Source: Alligator mississippiensis
Lineage: Eukaryota > Chordata > Crocodylia > Alligatoridae
DNA: 64,000 nt
Direction of reading: 5' to 3'
Assembly: GCF_030867095.1 (NCBI RefSeq)
Contig: NC_081824.1
Location: forward strand, 252,155,956-252,219,955
In this document: positions 43,964 through 55,147 of the stretch, one piece after another
Position numbering within the stretch: position 1 is the first letter of the stretch
Layout of the letters: each line of letters begins with the position of its first letter
Position numbers and translations under genes: made by a program
The notes under the pieces: generated by a model
Database searches by the model: none
What the model saw: only the letters and a program-made list of their open reading frames with translations
Told to the model about the DNA's origin: nothing

Positions 43964-46315
43964 ATGTAGGAGAATTACAGGCTATCTTTTAGGTTCTGTC
44001 ACTTGTTACAGGTACAGAATGTAGCTGATAATACAACTCTACAAAGGCTTCTTTTAAAACTAAAGGCTTCTTAATGGCATCACAGTTACATAATCATGTA
44101 GTTTCCCAGTGAAACCTGGAACCAAGCATGGGGTTTCTGGGTTGCCCTTTTAATTTTTTTTTACCAGAGTTAGTCTCAAAAGTTAAGCTTGCCTGTTAAT
44201 TAATGACCAAAAAGCAACCCATCACAGACTTACAAATGGAATAGGAAAACAGGCCACGTTGAGTCAATGCTATGCACTCCAGGGTCACCCATGGTCCTGC
44301 CCTTTTGTCTCCCATCAGGCATTTTGTCTGCAATATATACAGAAGAGAAGCAGATTCAATCCAGCCCCACTGAAATTAATAGCAAAGTTTCCAGTGGGGC
44401 CAGGAGTGAGCCTAGACTTTTTAGATCTAGATGGGTTTGCTCACCTTATCTCCCCTCTTGCCCAAAAGCACAGGCCATAGGATTCCACCCACTGATTCCT
44501 GCATCTCTCACAGACACCTGGAGTTGACCCAAAGGAAACAATAAGAACCTAGAAACCACCCTAGCATCTAGGTTTTTCTAGATGCCTTTTTCATTCCTTA
44601 ATGCCTTGATCTGGATCTCTTGAGCTTAGTGGACCTAAATTTGCTTTGTAGACTGCCACTGTTACTGGACCGATTTTGACCCTAGTTCAACCTCATTGTG
44701 CTGGGAATAAATTTGACCTGTTATCTTCAAGGCCACAAACGATAATTGTAGGGACAGTTTTCATATCCCCATTACCTCCTTCCTGGAGAAAGAACTATGG
44801 TAGGGCTGAGTAAATACCATAGTGAGAAAGGTTTGATTTGGTTAGTTTAGGCCACTACAATGCGGGAAGTCAAATTAAGGTTTTATTTACACCATAATCA
44901 GTTCTAGCTACTGTAACTCCTATAGCACTACTTCCATTTTTGCTGGTGTCACAGTGAACAGAATGTCTCTGCTGGCCTTAGCAGCCTTAGAAAAGGGTAG
45001 GAAAAAATGTTGACACTGACGCAGTTTATCATCAACATTTCCTTTTTGTGCTTTCTGATTCTTCTTTCCCTGTGGTTAAGGGCTGTTTCAGGTGCGTACT
45101 GAAAGCATCTTTGCAATAAATAGGATTTAAAATAGAAAATAAGAGTGACGGGTATGCTGAAAATCAGATGTCACATTAAGAGACTCTGTAGAGAGCTGCA
45201 GAGCTGACACTCTCAGGCAACTACCCCAGAAAGGTGAGTCTCTTCCACCCAATGCTTGGTGGCCCTCTGGGAAGAAGAGAGCTAGGGGAAAGGTAGTGTG
45301 GCTGAGGAGTATCCTTAAATGTCTGTAAGTATAGTTCTGTCTTGGGGTTTTAGCCAATCCCTAGAAAGGAAGAGAGGTGTGTGGAGTAAGCATGTGGGAA
45401 TAGCTCCTTTTCAGACTCTCTTTGCCCCATTAACCTGGTGGGGAGGTCCTTTTAAGGAGCTGGTCTCAGTGAAGCTGTACTTTGGCCAACCATCTACACC
45501 TCTGAGAGACCTGGCAGGCCACTTCCTCAGGGTGTAAGTTCCTCAAGTGAGAATTGAGGATAACGAAAGGAGAAGTCCCCATCTTCCACTAAGATAGCAG
45601 AGGTAGCCACAAAAGGCATCATTTTTAAAGCTGCCCAGCCCTCTATGACCAGTGTAAGGCAGGTTTGTTACCTCATTGGTGTTAACACGCTTCTAAAAAC
45701 AAACTATGTCCCTAGTCTGGCCATGGACTCAGAATAAAGGACTCCCACACACAGACACCAATCCATCCTGTGAACATCTGTGGTCTGTGGAGGTTCCTGT
45801 GAAGTTCTCCCCCAGCAGCCTCACCCAGCCCTACTTAGATATGGCTTCAGTGCTCACTAATGACAAGAGTGACATGTCCAATCTTGAAGGGGAGGCTGAT
45901 GAGAGCCTGGCAGGAAGATTGCCTGGGAACCTAAGGGACCTGGTGGAAGAAAGCTGAAAAGTCACTTGTCAGCTGTCTCGATGCCCCTAAGACATCTGGA
46001 TTCCAGCTGCCACTGCATGTGGGCAGATAGGTCTTCACTTTTCCTGGGATGAGGCTCTGACTTCTGCTCTTTGCTCTTTCATTTCATTTCTTGGTACCTC
46101 CTCATTTCAGAATCAGCTGCCTTACTTGAACATTTCTCCTTCCCCACAGGTCTTCCTGCTCCTACTCATACTCCAGACCCTTGTTCTGTTTGGGGGTTTC
46201 AGCCATTCGTGTCCATTATTTATTCACTTATTAGCATTTAGATTGCAATTTGCCAAAAGGTCAGTCACTGGTACTAGTGTCCAACCACTAGTAGTGGACT
46301 AGCCAACAGCCACTG
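43964..46315. other. Intergenic, no gene seen
   Basis: No gene or confident repeat. Short 'direct repeat plus palindrome' at 46266-46322 is treated in findings. Confidence 0.4.
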
Positions 46316-46319
46316 GTAC

Positions 46320-46480
46320 TAGGACAGTTCGAGTCTGTTTGTGGCTCTGCCACTGATCTGCTGTGTGAGTTGTTTAACTTCTTTGTTTTCCCTGTCTGTA
46401 AAATGGGACTAATGCTGCCACCCTTCCTTTGGAAAGTGCTCCAACATCTACTGATGGCTGGCACTGAGAAGGGCAGGGTA
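46320..46480 (+). mobile_element. MIR-like SINE remnant
   Basis: 'gtttgtggctctgccactgatctgctgtgtgagttg' followed by 'aacttctttgttttccctgtctgtaaaatgggactaatgctgcc' is the MIR core plus 3' region in sense orientation, with modest divergence. Confidence 0.8.
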
Positions 46481-46639
46481 TCGTTAGGAGAGACCACGAT
46501 AGGCTCAGAGTAGCATGAGGCCCTTTCCCATACTGCCCTTTGCCCCAGGCAATTGAACCCGATTCCATAATTTAGTCCATAATTTTCATCCTTGAGTTTT
46601 TTCATCTTTCGTTCTCTCTCTCGCTTTCTCAGCCTGTTT

Positions 46640-47090
46640 GCTCCCTTCATCCATAATGAGGCACACGCTCCATTGGGGTAAGCTGGGGGAAGTCAATGGG
46701 CCTCTGTTTACATCTGCTGCAGATCTGCTCCCATTTGTCTTATCTTCCTATCTCATGGTCTCGCTCTTTGTCTTTTATTCCCCCCTTCTATCTCTTGCTC
46801 TTTGTCTTTTTTTTTCCCTTCCCTCATGATCTCTCCCTTTCTCTGTGTCTCAGTCCCTCTCCCCCACTCCCTTTCTCTCTCTCTGGAGACAGGTCTAGTG
46901 GCCTGGTTGCCATCTGCTGCCTGTTTTTGTACGTGTGTGTGTATGTATGTGTGTGTGCGTGTGTGGGGTTTTTTTATGAGGTTGAGATCAGATGGCATCT
47001 AATCGATCGTCATGGTCTCCATGGTTACCAGGGTGACAGAGTAGTTGGGAGAGACACATACTCCAGCCCGGGGCTGTCAGGCCATTCCTG
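46640..47090. promoter_or_regulatory. Candidate non-coding regulatory element with RFX-like motif
   Basis: The two flanks of a (TG)n tract (about 46928-46965) look non-repetitive. The right flank holds 'catctaatcgatcgtcatgg' and CCATGGTTACC, close to half of an RFX X-box palindrome (47018-47028). A CT-rich tract fills about 46740-46890. The regulatory call is inference by motif and texture. Confidence 0.25.
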
Positions 47091-47825
47091 AGAGAAATAA
47101 TAAAAAAAAAAAATCAAACCTCTTCCATCACATTTTACACATTTACATCTTCCTCAGATCTAGGAGAACACAGCCCAGGCTTGTGTTTTACACTGTTACC
47201 CATTGGCTTGGCTCCAGGTGAGACACAGCAGACTGACTTTCCCAGATGAAATACACAGGGACAAAGGTGAACCAGATCTTTGGAGATAGGGAAGGATCTC
47301 TCCTTTCCCCCTTTTGCTGGTCAGGAGGGTTTGATTTTTTGAGGGGCCACCGTTCTAACCCTACCAATTATTTTTAGTCCAACTAAATTTAAAGACACCT
47401 GAGTCCCTCGGAAAGAGAGTTGCAACCTATTATTATGAACCAAGACTTTTCCCCATCCACCTCTACCATGAAAAATCTTTAGCCCTTATTGTGGCAGATC
47501 AATCCATTTGCCTGATTCCTATTTGATAGAGAGCTGAATTAGTTTTAAGGATGAAGTGCAGAATTACAGAAGCCCCTGACTGAGCAGGTCAGAGCAACAG
47601 CTCTGACCGAGACCACTACTAGCATGGCAGGAACACAGCAATGGCAGCTCTTTAGTCATGGCACTGGATATACTCCTGAGTGTGGGGGCTGACTGCTTTG
47701 AGACCCACCTAGAATATTAATAGGCCAGGTACATCAAAGATTCTAAAGATCCTCTTATCACTTCTTATCATTGGTGGCAGAGAAAGTGGAAGCTGTAGTG
47801 TAGACAAGGTGCTAGTGATAACTCT

Positions 47826-48236
47826 GGGTGTGTCTACATGTGCAATTAATGCACAGCAATAAACTCCAGAGCTTATTGCCCCAGAATTTATTGACTCGGG
47901 CACACTGTTTGAATGTGCACTGCAGCACGTTGAATCAGCTCGAAGCAGCCCTGGCTGACAGGAGGCTCTGGGGGTCAGCGTGCTAGTTGGGGGCTGCTCC
48001 CCTCCACCCCCTAGCTCAATGCGCTATAGAGGGGTGGTTGAGGCATGAGGCTGTTTCAGCATGGGGCTAGTCAGCAGGCAGTCCCCACTTTTGAAGCAGT
48101 ACTTGTAAATAGTACTATCCTGCTGTGGAGATCATTAGCTTACTCCAGCCTAATAGGGCCACATGTGTAGCTGCACAACGTTTACTGCGCAGCCAATTAG
48201 TCTACTCCTCAGTAATTGTCTTGTGTAGGTGCACCC
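47826..48236. mobile_element. MITE-1 family copy 5, 411 bp
   Basis: Begins GGGTGTGTCTACATGTGC and ends TTGTGTAGGTGCACCC. Identical flanks tct (47823-47825, 48237-48239). Its interior matches copy 3 over most of its length, so the two are subfamily siblings. Confidence 0.87.
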
Positions 48237-48316
48237 TCTCTTACCTAGATTTGTTATGTGCCTAGTTAGAAGAAATGATAGTCAAAAAGCAAATAAGCAG
48301 TCATGTACTCTAGGTG

Positions 48317-48603
48317 CAATGGTTCTCAACCTTTTTTGTACCAGGACCCATTTGTAATTATTGATGGCTAGTCCAGACTCAGTGCCCCTCACTCCCAACC
48401 CTCTGCCCCCCACCCCCAGGCTCCAGCCCTCCAGTGTGTGGGGCAGGGGGTAGATATGTGAGGAATGGGGGACCCCAATCAGCTCCTTGCAGGCTGGAGC
48501 ATTTTTAAAGTCTGTGGATCCATTTAAAAAAAATTGTTCGCAATACTTTCCTATATTCTCGCAACCCACTTTTGGGTCACGACCCACAAGTTGAGAAGTG
48601 CTG
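48317..48603. mobile_element. hAT element, 287 bp ('CAATGGTTCTCAAC')
   Basis: Ends CAATGGTTCTCAACCTTTT and AGTTGAGAAGTGCTG are inverted-related. Flanks ctctaggtg (48308-48316) and ctctagtg (48604-48611) differ by one indel. The right part contains 'tgggtcacgacccac', itself palindromic. Confidence 0.78.
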
Positions 48604-48623
48604 CTCTAGTGTCTTGACCACTG

Positions 48624-49112
48624 TTCATAGATTCATAGATTATAGAGTCAGAAGGGACCACAATGGATCATCGTGTCCGACCCCCTGCCCCTGGCAGGAA
48701 AGAGGACCGAGGTCAGATGACCCCAGCCAGGTGACTATCAAGCCTCCTCTTGAAGATCTCCAAGTTAGGTGACAGCACCACCGCTCTTGGAAGCCCATTC
48801 CAGACTCTGGCTACCCTTACTGTAAAAAAATTCTTCCTAATGTCTATCCTAAATCTACTCTCCACTAGTTTGCACCCATTATTCCTAGTTACTCCCTGGG
48901 GCGCTCTGGTAAATAGCGAATCCCCAATTCCCTGCTGTCCTCCCCTGATAAACCTATAGGCGGCTACTAGGTATCCCCTCAGCTGTCTCTTGTGAAGGCT
49001 GAAGAGATCCAGATCCCTCAACCTCCCCTTGTAGGGTCTTTCACGGAGACCACTAATCACGTGAGTGGCCCTCCTCTGGACCTTCTCCAGATTCTCCGTG
49101 TGTACTTTATAG
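48624..49112 (-). mobile_element. CR1 LINE 3' fragment with open RT tail
   Basis: The plus strand starts with 'ttcatagattcatagatt', the CR1 3'-terminal repeat in reverse, so the element is on the minus strand and 5'-truncated. An open frame (49147-48713) encodes the C-terminal part of the CR1 reverse transcriptase. It shows LEKVQRRAT at the start, RLRDLDLFSL, KRQLRGYLV, FFTVRVARVWNGLP and a terminal FKRRLDSHL. About 490 bp remain and the preserved frame suggests a relatively young insertion. The first ~12 codons of that frame are host flank. The 3'-UTR style is the main reason to favour a crocodilian source. Confidence 0.93.
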
Positions 49113-51036
49113 AATAGATAAAAACTGTCTGCTGTAAATGCAGCCAAAGGGACATGAAGATTGAGGGCATGTGTCTGTGATGGGTTGAGGGTCTGAGAAC
49201 ATTAATGGTGAAAAGAGAAGCTCTACAGAAAGTTCAAGCTGTTGCTTTACTGCCACTAAACATAGCATGAACCCACCCAGGTGTGCCTTCATGAGGGTAT
49301 AAGCCATTCAGGCTGTTCTTTGTTTTAAACGGACTTTTTCTCTCTGCTCTTAATAAATGTAGTTTTCCTTTGGATCATGTAAATCTGATGTTGCTTTGAG
49401 ATGCCATTGCTGGAGTGCAGCCTGGAAAGGAAGACCAAGAAGAAATGGGACCGATTCTGGAACAATCAGCTTAGGCAACAAAGTTCTGCCCAGGCACTGC
49501 CAGAGAAAGATTGTGGACCAGTAAAGGGCAGAAAGGAAGAGAGCATTGCACTGGTGGGACCAGCATCTTGGCCTGGACTGGTGCAAAGGGACTGGAAGGC
49601 AGTACTGATAAGGTCAAAGAAGCTTCCACCAGTGTGGGCCTCTTCCATCCTCCTACAGAGAACAGGTGGGGGGTGCTTGGTGGCTGTTTATTTGATGGGC
49701 CAGAGGAAACAGGGCTGGACTGGGACGTGCTCCATTGATCCCTGGCCAGGACAACAGTCCTTAGGCATCTGTTGTACTTGGAGCAAGCAACAGTCCTTCT
49801 GCGCTGGCTGTTTAGGACAGGGGGAGTCAGAAATAGCCACATTTACCACCTCCTGCCATGGCTAGATGTGAAGTCTCCCTTTGATAGGAGCTGGCTGAAT
49901 ACCAGCACAGCATTTTTGCTAAAAATTTTCTTGTGGAAAATTACTCCCTTTTTCTCCTGTTAAAAGATTCCTAGATTTCAAGTATTCAGACCATCCTTTG
50001 CTCTAGGTTGTCATGTTTCATGTTCTACTAAAAATGTTCCTGTGTCCTAGTCTTATGCTCAACCTGTCAGCCTAACATCCCAGTGCCTAAGCTAGAGAGT
50101 GGGAATTCATTAGTCCCTATATACTTCGGTCCTCCCTAATAAGAAGATCTTAGGGCTTTCTGTACTGTTGCACTGTACAAACATTAACTAATTAAAGCCA
50201 TACAAATACATCCCATGAAGGGAATGAGACTCAGAGCACCTGAGGGAGCTGTGCTAGCCCACCTATCCCACAGCAAGATTTTTAGTGGGGTGGGTTCTTC
50301 TTTTGTGAGGGATTATTTACGTTCAAATGGTTTTCCACCTGAATGGTAGCTGTGTGCATTGAAAAAATGTAAACACAATGGCATCTTTTTGAATGCTGGT
50401 GCATGACTGTGCATGCTCCATAATATATTAATACACAGGGGCTGGCCAATCCCACTGGAGCATTCAATCATGCCATATTATAATACAATTTAATGGAGTT
50501 GACAGCTAAGACCTAGTTGCTCGAGACATGTGAAAGACCTTTGCAATGAGGATCTACAATTAATAAAAGAGGAGCCATAGATTTTTGGAGCACCTCATAA
50601 AATAGTAAAATATAGGCATTGATCACAGCATCGAGAATATTAGACGCGTAAATCTAAATCCCCTTTATTTATTTATTTGCACATCTTTAATATTATAGGC
50701 ACAGGTTTCCCTGAGGCCAAAATGCAATTTCTCTCTCCATTTCTCAGCAGGAGCTTTTCATCTCCCTATTCACCAGGTTTTGAATTGCACATTTAATAAG
50801 CGATAAAGAATTCCTGCCTCTTTTCCTCAGGACTGAAAACTCACCTCTCCCTTTCAAGTAGACAATAATGCCATTTAGCTGGAGAAGGGTGAGGATGAGG
50901 GTTGGGGTGGGGGGAGTTCTGCAACCCTTTATGGAGGGTCTGCTTACCCTTCCCCCCAGCCACCTGGAGCCTCAATGCATTGGGAAGGTTTGGATGTGGG
51001 CTGGAGCAGCACAAGGAACCAAGGCCTGGAGACAAG
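49113..51036. other. Intergenic; enhancer-like stretch ~50560-50820
   Basis: No gene recognised. About 50560-50820 is AT-rich, non-repetitive and contains 'cataaaatagtaaaatata', 'ttatttatttatttgcac' and 'attgcacatttaataagcgataaag', reminiscent of conserved non-coding sequence. About 49300-49370 has an LTR-like 'tataagcc...aataaa' arrangement, not convincing. Confidence 0.35.
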
Positions 51037-51044
51037 ATCTAGAG

Positions 51045-51230
51045 CGGGGGTGGGCAAAATGTGGCCCGGGGGCCGGATGCAGCCCACCAGGCCATTCCAT
51101 CTGGCCCTCAGAGCCCCTAAAAAAATTAGAAAATTAATATTTATCTGCCCCTGGCTGCTTGTCATGCAGCCCTTGATGGCTTACCATAACTCAGTAAGTG
51201 GCCCTTCACCCAAAATAATTGCCTCCCCTG
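51045..51230. mobile_element. hAT element (family G), 186 bp, deleted copy
   Basis: Ends CGGGGGTGGGCAAAATGTGG and GCCTCCCCTG, flanked by a perfect 8-bp duplication atctagag (51037-51044, 51231-51238). Its reverse complement aligns with both ends of the 1166-bp element at 21533-22698 ('caattattttgggtgaagggccacttac...', 'cagataaatattaattttctaa', 'ggccagatggaatggcc'). It is therefore the same family in opposite orientation, lacking the ~0.9-kb middle. Confidence 0.92.
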
Positions 51231-51293
51231 ATCTAGAGCTATGTAGTCCCAGCAGCTATGTTCCAAATAGCCATAGACATGTGTGAGGAGGGG

Positions 51294-52059
51294 CAGGGGT
51301 AGATGTAGCAGGGTGGAGCATGGTGCAGTTGCACCCCCCTCACCCCTTTAATTATTTCTCCACTCAAACTTTAAAACCAGCTTCTGGGAGGGATAGCATT
51401 TCTATTCACCAAGTGCTGAGAGAGTCAACTGACTTCATAACTCACTGTCACCTACCTGATTCAGGCTAATTTCTTTCCGCTCCACAGATGTTAACGACCC
51501 TCTCTCCTTTTTAACGGTGTTGATGTTCCACTATTCAAACTATCCTTTCTTCTGCAATTTTGCTGTCTGTTAGCCATTCCTGGTAATGTTTCTCTTCTGT
51601 TTCACAGACCTGCAGACTGTTTTTAACTTTAACTAAAAGCCTTAACTCAGGTGTGATATGATATTTACTCAGGTGTAGAAATGACTTACAATGAAGTATT
51701 GAAGACACTCTTAAGACACTCAGGGGAAGGCTAGATTTTTTTTTATGAATCTAAGAGATGTACATTTAACTACAGTATAATGACTACAGGGCTGATGATG
51801 TCATATCTTTTGACTGTTTTGACTATTTTTTGGTTAGTTTGTTGTGTTTTTTAACCTTTATGTATAATCTAGCAAATTAGTGCACATTCCAATAATTAAG
51901 TTTGTTTTTGCCTTACTCTTAAACTGAATAATATAGTGCTGGTCCCTTAGCACATTAATAAAGCTTCTAGTTTCTCTTTCAGTGGAGAAAAATGTGTTTT
52001 ATGTTATGATGTGCCACCCCATCTGCACTTCCCTTTTCAAAATCCTAGATCTGCCTATG
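51294..52059. mobile_element. hAT-like element (family H), copy 2, ~766 bp
   Basis: Left end CAGGGGTAGATGTAGCAGGG and right end CCTAGATCTGCCTATG. Shares with copy 1 (24858-27012) the stretches 'gcatttctattca', 'gagtcaactgacttcat', 'ctgaataatata', 'aataaagcttctagtt' and 'tggagaaaaatgtg'. Target duplication is ambiguous in G-rich flanks. It starts only 64 bp after the family G element. Confidence 0.72.
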
Positions 52060-55000
52060 GGAGGGTGAGGGCGGGAAGCAGAGGGAGTTTGTGCAGTGGA
52101 GACTGCAAAATGCCTCTGATATCACCACACAACCCAGAGAGAGAGTTTGCTGGGGAGAATCCCAGAGCACAGCACAATTGCTCTAAGTGTGTAGATAGAC
52201 CAGGGTTTGGCCTGCATTGAACGTTTGGATTTATATAAAGATATAAATCCTTTGGAGCAAATACATCTGCCCCTGCTACTGAATCCTGACACAGAGAGTT
52301 CAAAAAAAGGCTAGTAGTCTGAAGATCAGATCACCATTTGGCTACTCTGGTTGTAGGCTGGTCTAGCCCATTCATTTCATTGGTGTAAAACTGCTGTTAT
52401 TTGACTCCTAGTCTTAAAGGGATTTCAGGCCATATTATAAAGGTATTTAGGAGCTGAGAGATGCAGATTGGCATCTAGTGAGACTTTCAAAGGTTCATGA
52501 ATGCCCAGTGGTGGCCATTGATTTTAATGGTTTTCAGACCCCCAAGCATTGTGAAAAATCCTACTGGGTGTCTAGTGGCATCACCTTCTTTGAAAATCTG
52601 ACCTTTGGCATGGTTTTTCCAACTGCTCAGATGGTCTAATGAAAGATATCACATCTACTCAAAGAAGCTTGCCTGCCTATCATCTTTGGCATGCAATTCA
52701 GACTTGTTGGGCCTCTTTCTGTTCTTTGGGCACTAGTTTTGCACCAGGGCAACACTACAGATTCAGTTGTACTTACTCTACACTGTGAGCGATGTAAATG
52801 GAATCAGAATTAGACCCCAATAGTTCCATAACCACCCTCCCCCCAGTAAACTATAGTCTTGAGCTTGACCTCAGGCTCAAAGGTGTGAACCCAGGGGTTG
52901 GAACCATGTTATATGGATATAAAAGTGATGCAGGAGAGTGAAGGATCAGGCTTGCTGAGCCAATTTCATCTTGGCTATGAGAACACGGAGCTCAATGGAG
53001 TTACACCAAAAACTGACATAGCCCTCTGTCTCCAGAGGCAAAGCAGCTCAACAGAAAGCTTGCTGGTACAGCTGATGCCTGCTAGTAGCAACATGTCAGT
53101 GCCCTGGGGCTATGTTGCTCCTAAGCAGCTGTTGTTGCTATGGGGAGCACTCTCTGAATATGTGGTACTGAAAATGTTCCCTGCAGAAAAAATGTTGCAG
53201 TGAAGAGGTCATTGCTCTTACCCTGTGTTGTGGCAAACAAATGTCAGGTGTATTTTGAGCAGAAACTAAAATCAGAGAAACAAAAAGGAAATATAATAGT
53301 TTAAGTGTAAAACCCAGTTGTGGTAGTGGGTAAAATCAGCCCTGTTGATCTTTCATTTACCCTGCACAGCCACATTCCCCCAAGATAGGCAATCTCTTGC
53401 TCGGAATGAAACAGGCCATTTGTCCACATCCCAGCAAGCGTGACAGTGCAGTGTCAGCTTGCCCATGCCTCCTGTAAATTGAGTTTGTCAGTCCTCAACC
53501 ATACAGCTGAGCGAAATGCTGTGTGATGCCTCACCTCTCCTGGGAGAGAGGAGTTGGCATAAGTCATATCATAATGGGATCCAGAAACAAAGAAGCGTGA
53601 ATGAAGTGCTAATTGCATTCATAAAGACATTAACAAAGGAATTAAAATGGCAGAAGCTTCCTTTCCCCCTCAAGATTCATATAAACAACCAAAAATTTAT
53701 TAATAAGCATCAAGGTTTAAATGAGTTTGAATGCAGCTTGAGGGACTGCCAGTGGCTTTGAACTTGGACAGATCTTTTCAGGGTCCTTATCTTTTATTAT
53801 ATATTACAATGAGAACTTAAAACCTCCCATCTTCTCTCCTATCCATGCCTGTTATTTTTCTTTCTGCTTTTTCTCCTATCCCTTTGTTTCTACTTGAGGA
53901 TAGCAAGATAGATCTTCATGCTACATGATAAGTTTTGAAAGGACTCTGTTAAAAGGGGCAAATTCAGGTTAAAAATCACATATTTTCTGAAAAAAAAATC
54001 CGTATTTCTTTGTAAATGATGTGAATAACACCTCAGAATACTTATTACTGGAATAATGCAAAACACACTATTTTTTCAGTGTATTTACACAGGCTTCATC
54101 TCTCTCATTGAACAAGGAAGAGACACTCATCAGTTTCATTTTTTCCCCTTAGTTTGGAGTCAATTTCATTCTTACAGTTTCATGTGCTAACCCACTGCTG
54201 TAATATTTGCATTGCTAATACTGCAGGAGGATATTTACTTGTAAAAAAATCTGTTTCTGATAGATTTTTTCTTATAGAAATATTACTTTTACCCTTAAGT
54301 TTAGTTAAAGTGTATTTTTTTAAACTAAGTTTTAGGTGAAAATTTACCTGCCAGTGGCTCTTAAGTGATATCTTCTTGTTTATAAGCGTGTTCGGCTATA
54401 TTTATTATGCTTCTCTCTTCCTGTCTGTTTTTCCTTTCCTTTGTATGTGTAGCAACACCTGTAGTCATTTGCCTACACATTTTTACTAAATCCTCCATTT
54501 TCAATCACTCTCAACTTTCCAAAATGCCCACTTTGGGGGAGGAGATATATTTTAATTCTAGTCTCAATTCAAAGTTAAGTTTGTTTATAAAGTCTGAGCT
54601 GAAACTGTTCACCCTCACATGAACAATATTTTGCAATAATCATGTTGCACAAGGATACAGACAGAGAAACTGAGGCATACATACATATGTGTGTGCATGT
54701 GCGTGTGTGTGTGTGTATCTATAGATAGAGAGAGAGGGAAAGAGATGTCTCTGTGCATATGTTTTAGCAGTTCGTGCACCTGAGTGGTGAGGGGCAGGAA
54801 CCTGAAATTTGGCAGGAAAGATATCCCTCCCCATGGTGAAATGTCTTTAAATGCTGTGGTGAAACTGACTTGGTTGAGTTCTGATCCGGTGACAATCACA
54901 CATGCATCGCATAATTTTAAAAAGAGTAGTAAGATCTGTGCCCTGCTTCCAATAGGTCAACCCCTATTGACCTCAGTAGTACAGCAACGTGACCTAAACT

Positions 55001-55144
55001 AAGATGCACTGCTTCATTCATTACATCAGATGTATAATGCAAACCCAATATAATCCTTTGTTCATTCATGGTGAAACTCCCTCCTATGCAGAAAGTCAGC
55101 CAGGTCCAAGGCTGAAGCAATTTCCTGCATCCACGTAAATCCTC
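52060..55144. other. Intergenic; family F repeat and enhancer-like ~53560-53760
   Basis: About 52420-52615 is another family F repeat ('aaaggtatttaggagctgagag', 'ccattgattttaatgg'). About 53560-53760 is AT-rich and non-repetitive with 'gtgctaattgcattcataaagacattaac', enhancer-like by texture. (TG)n/(TATC)n microsatellite at about 54685-54735. No gene recognised. Confidence 0.4.
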
Positions 55145-55147
55145 ACA

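Noticed and set aside
49140-49400. Possible LTR with TATA-like motif and AATAAA
   Set aside because: No second LTR, no TG...CA ends and no internal retroviral genes seen.
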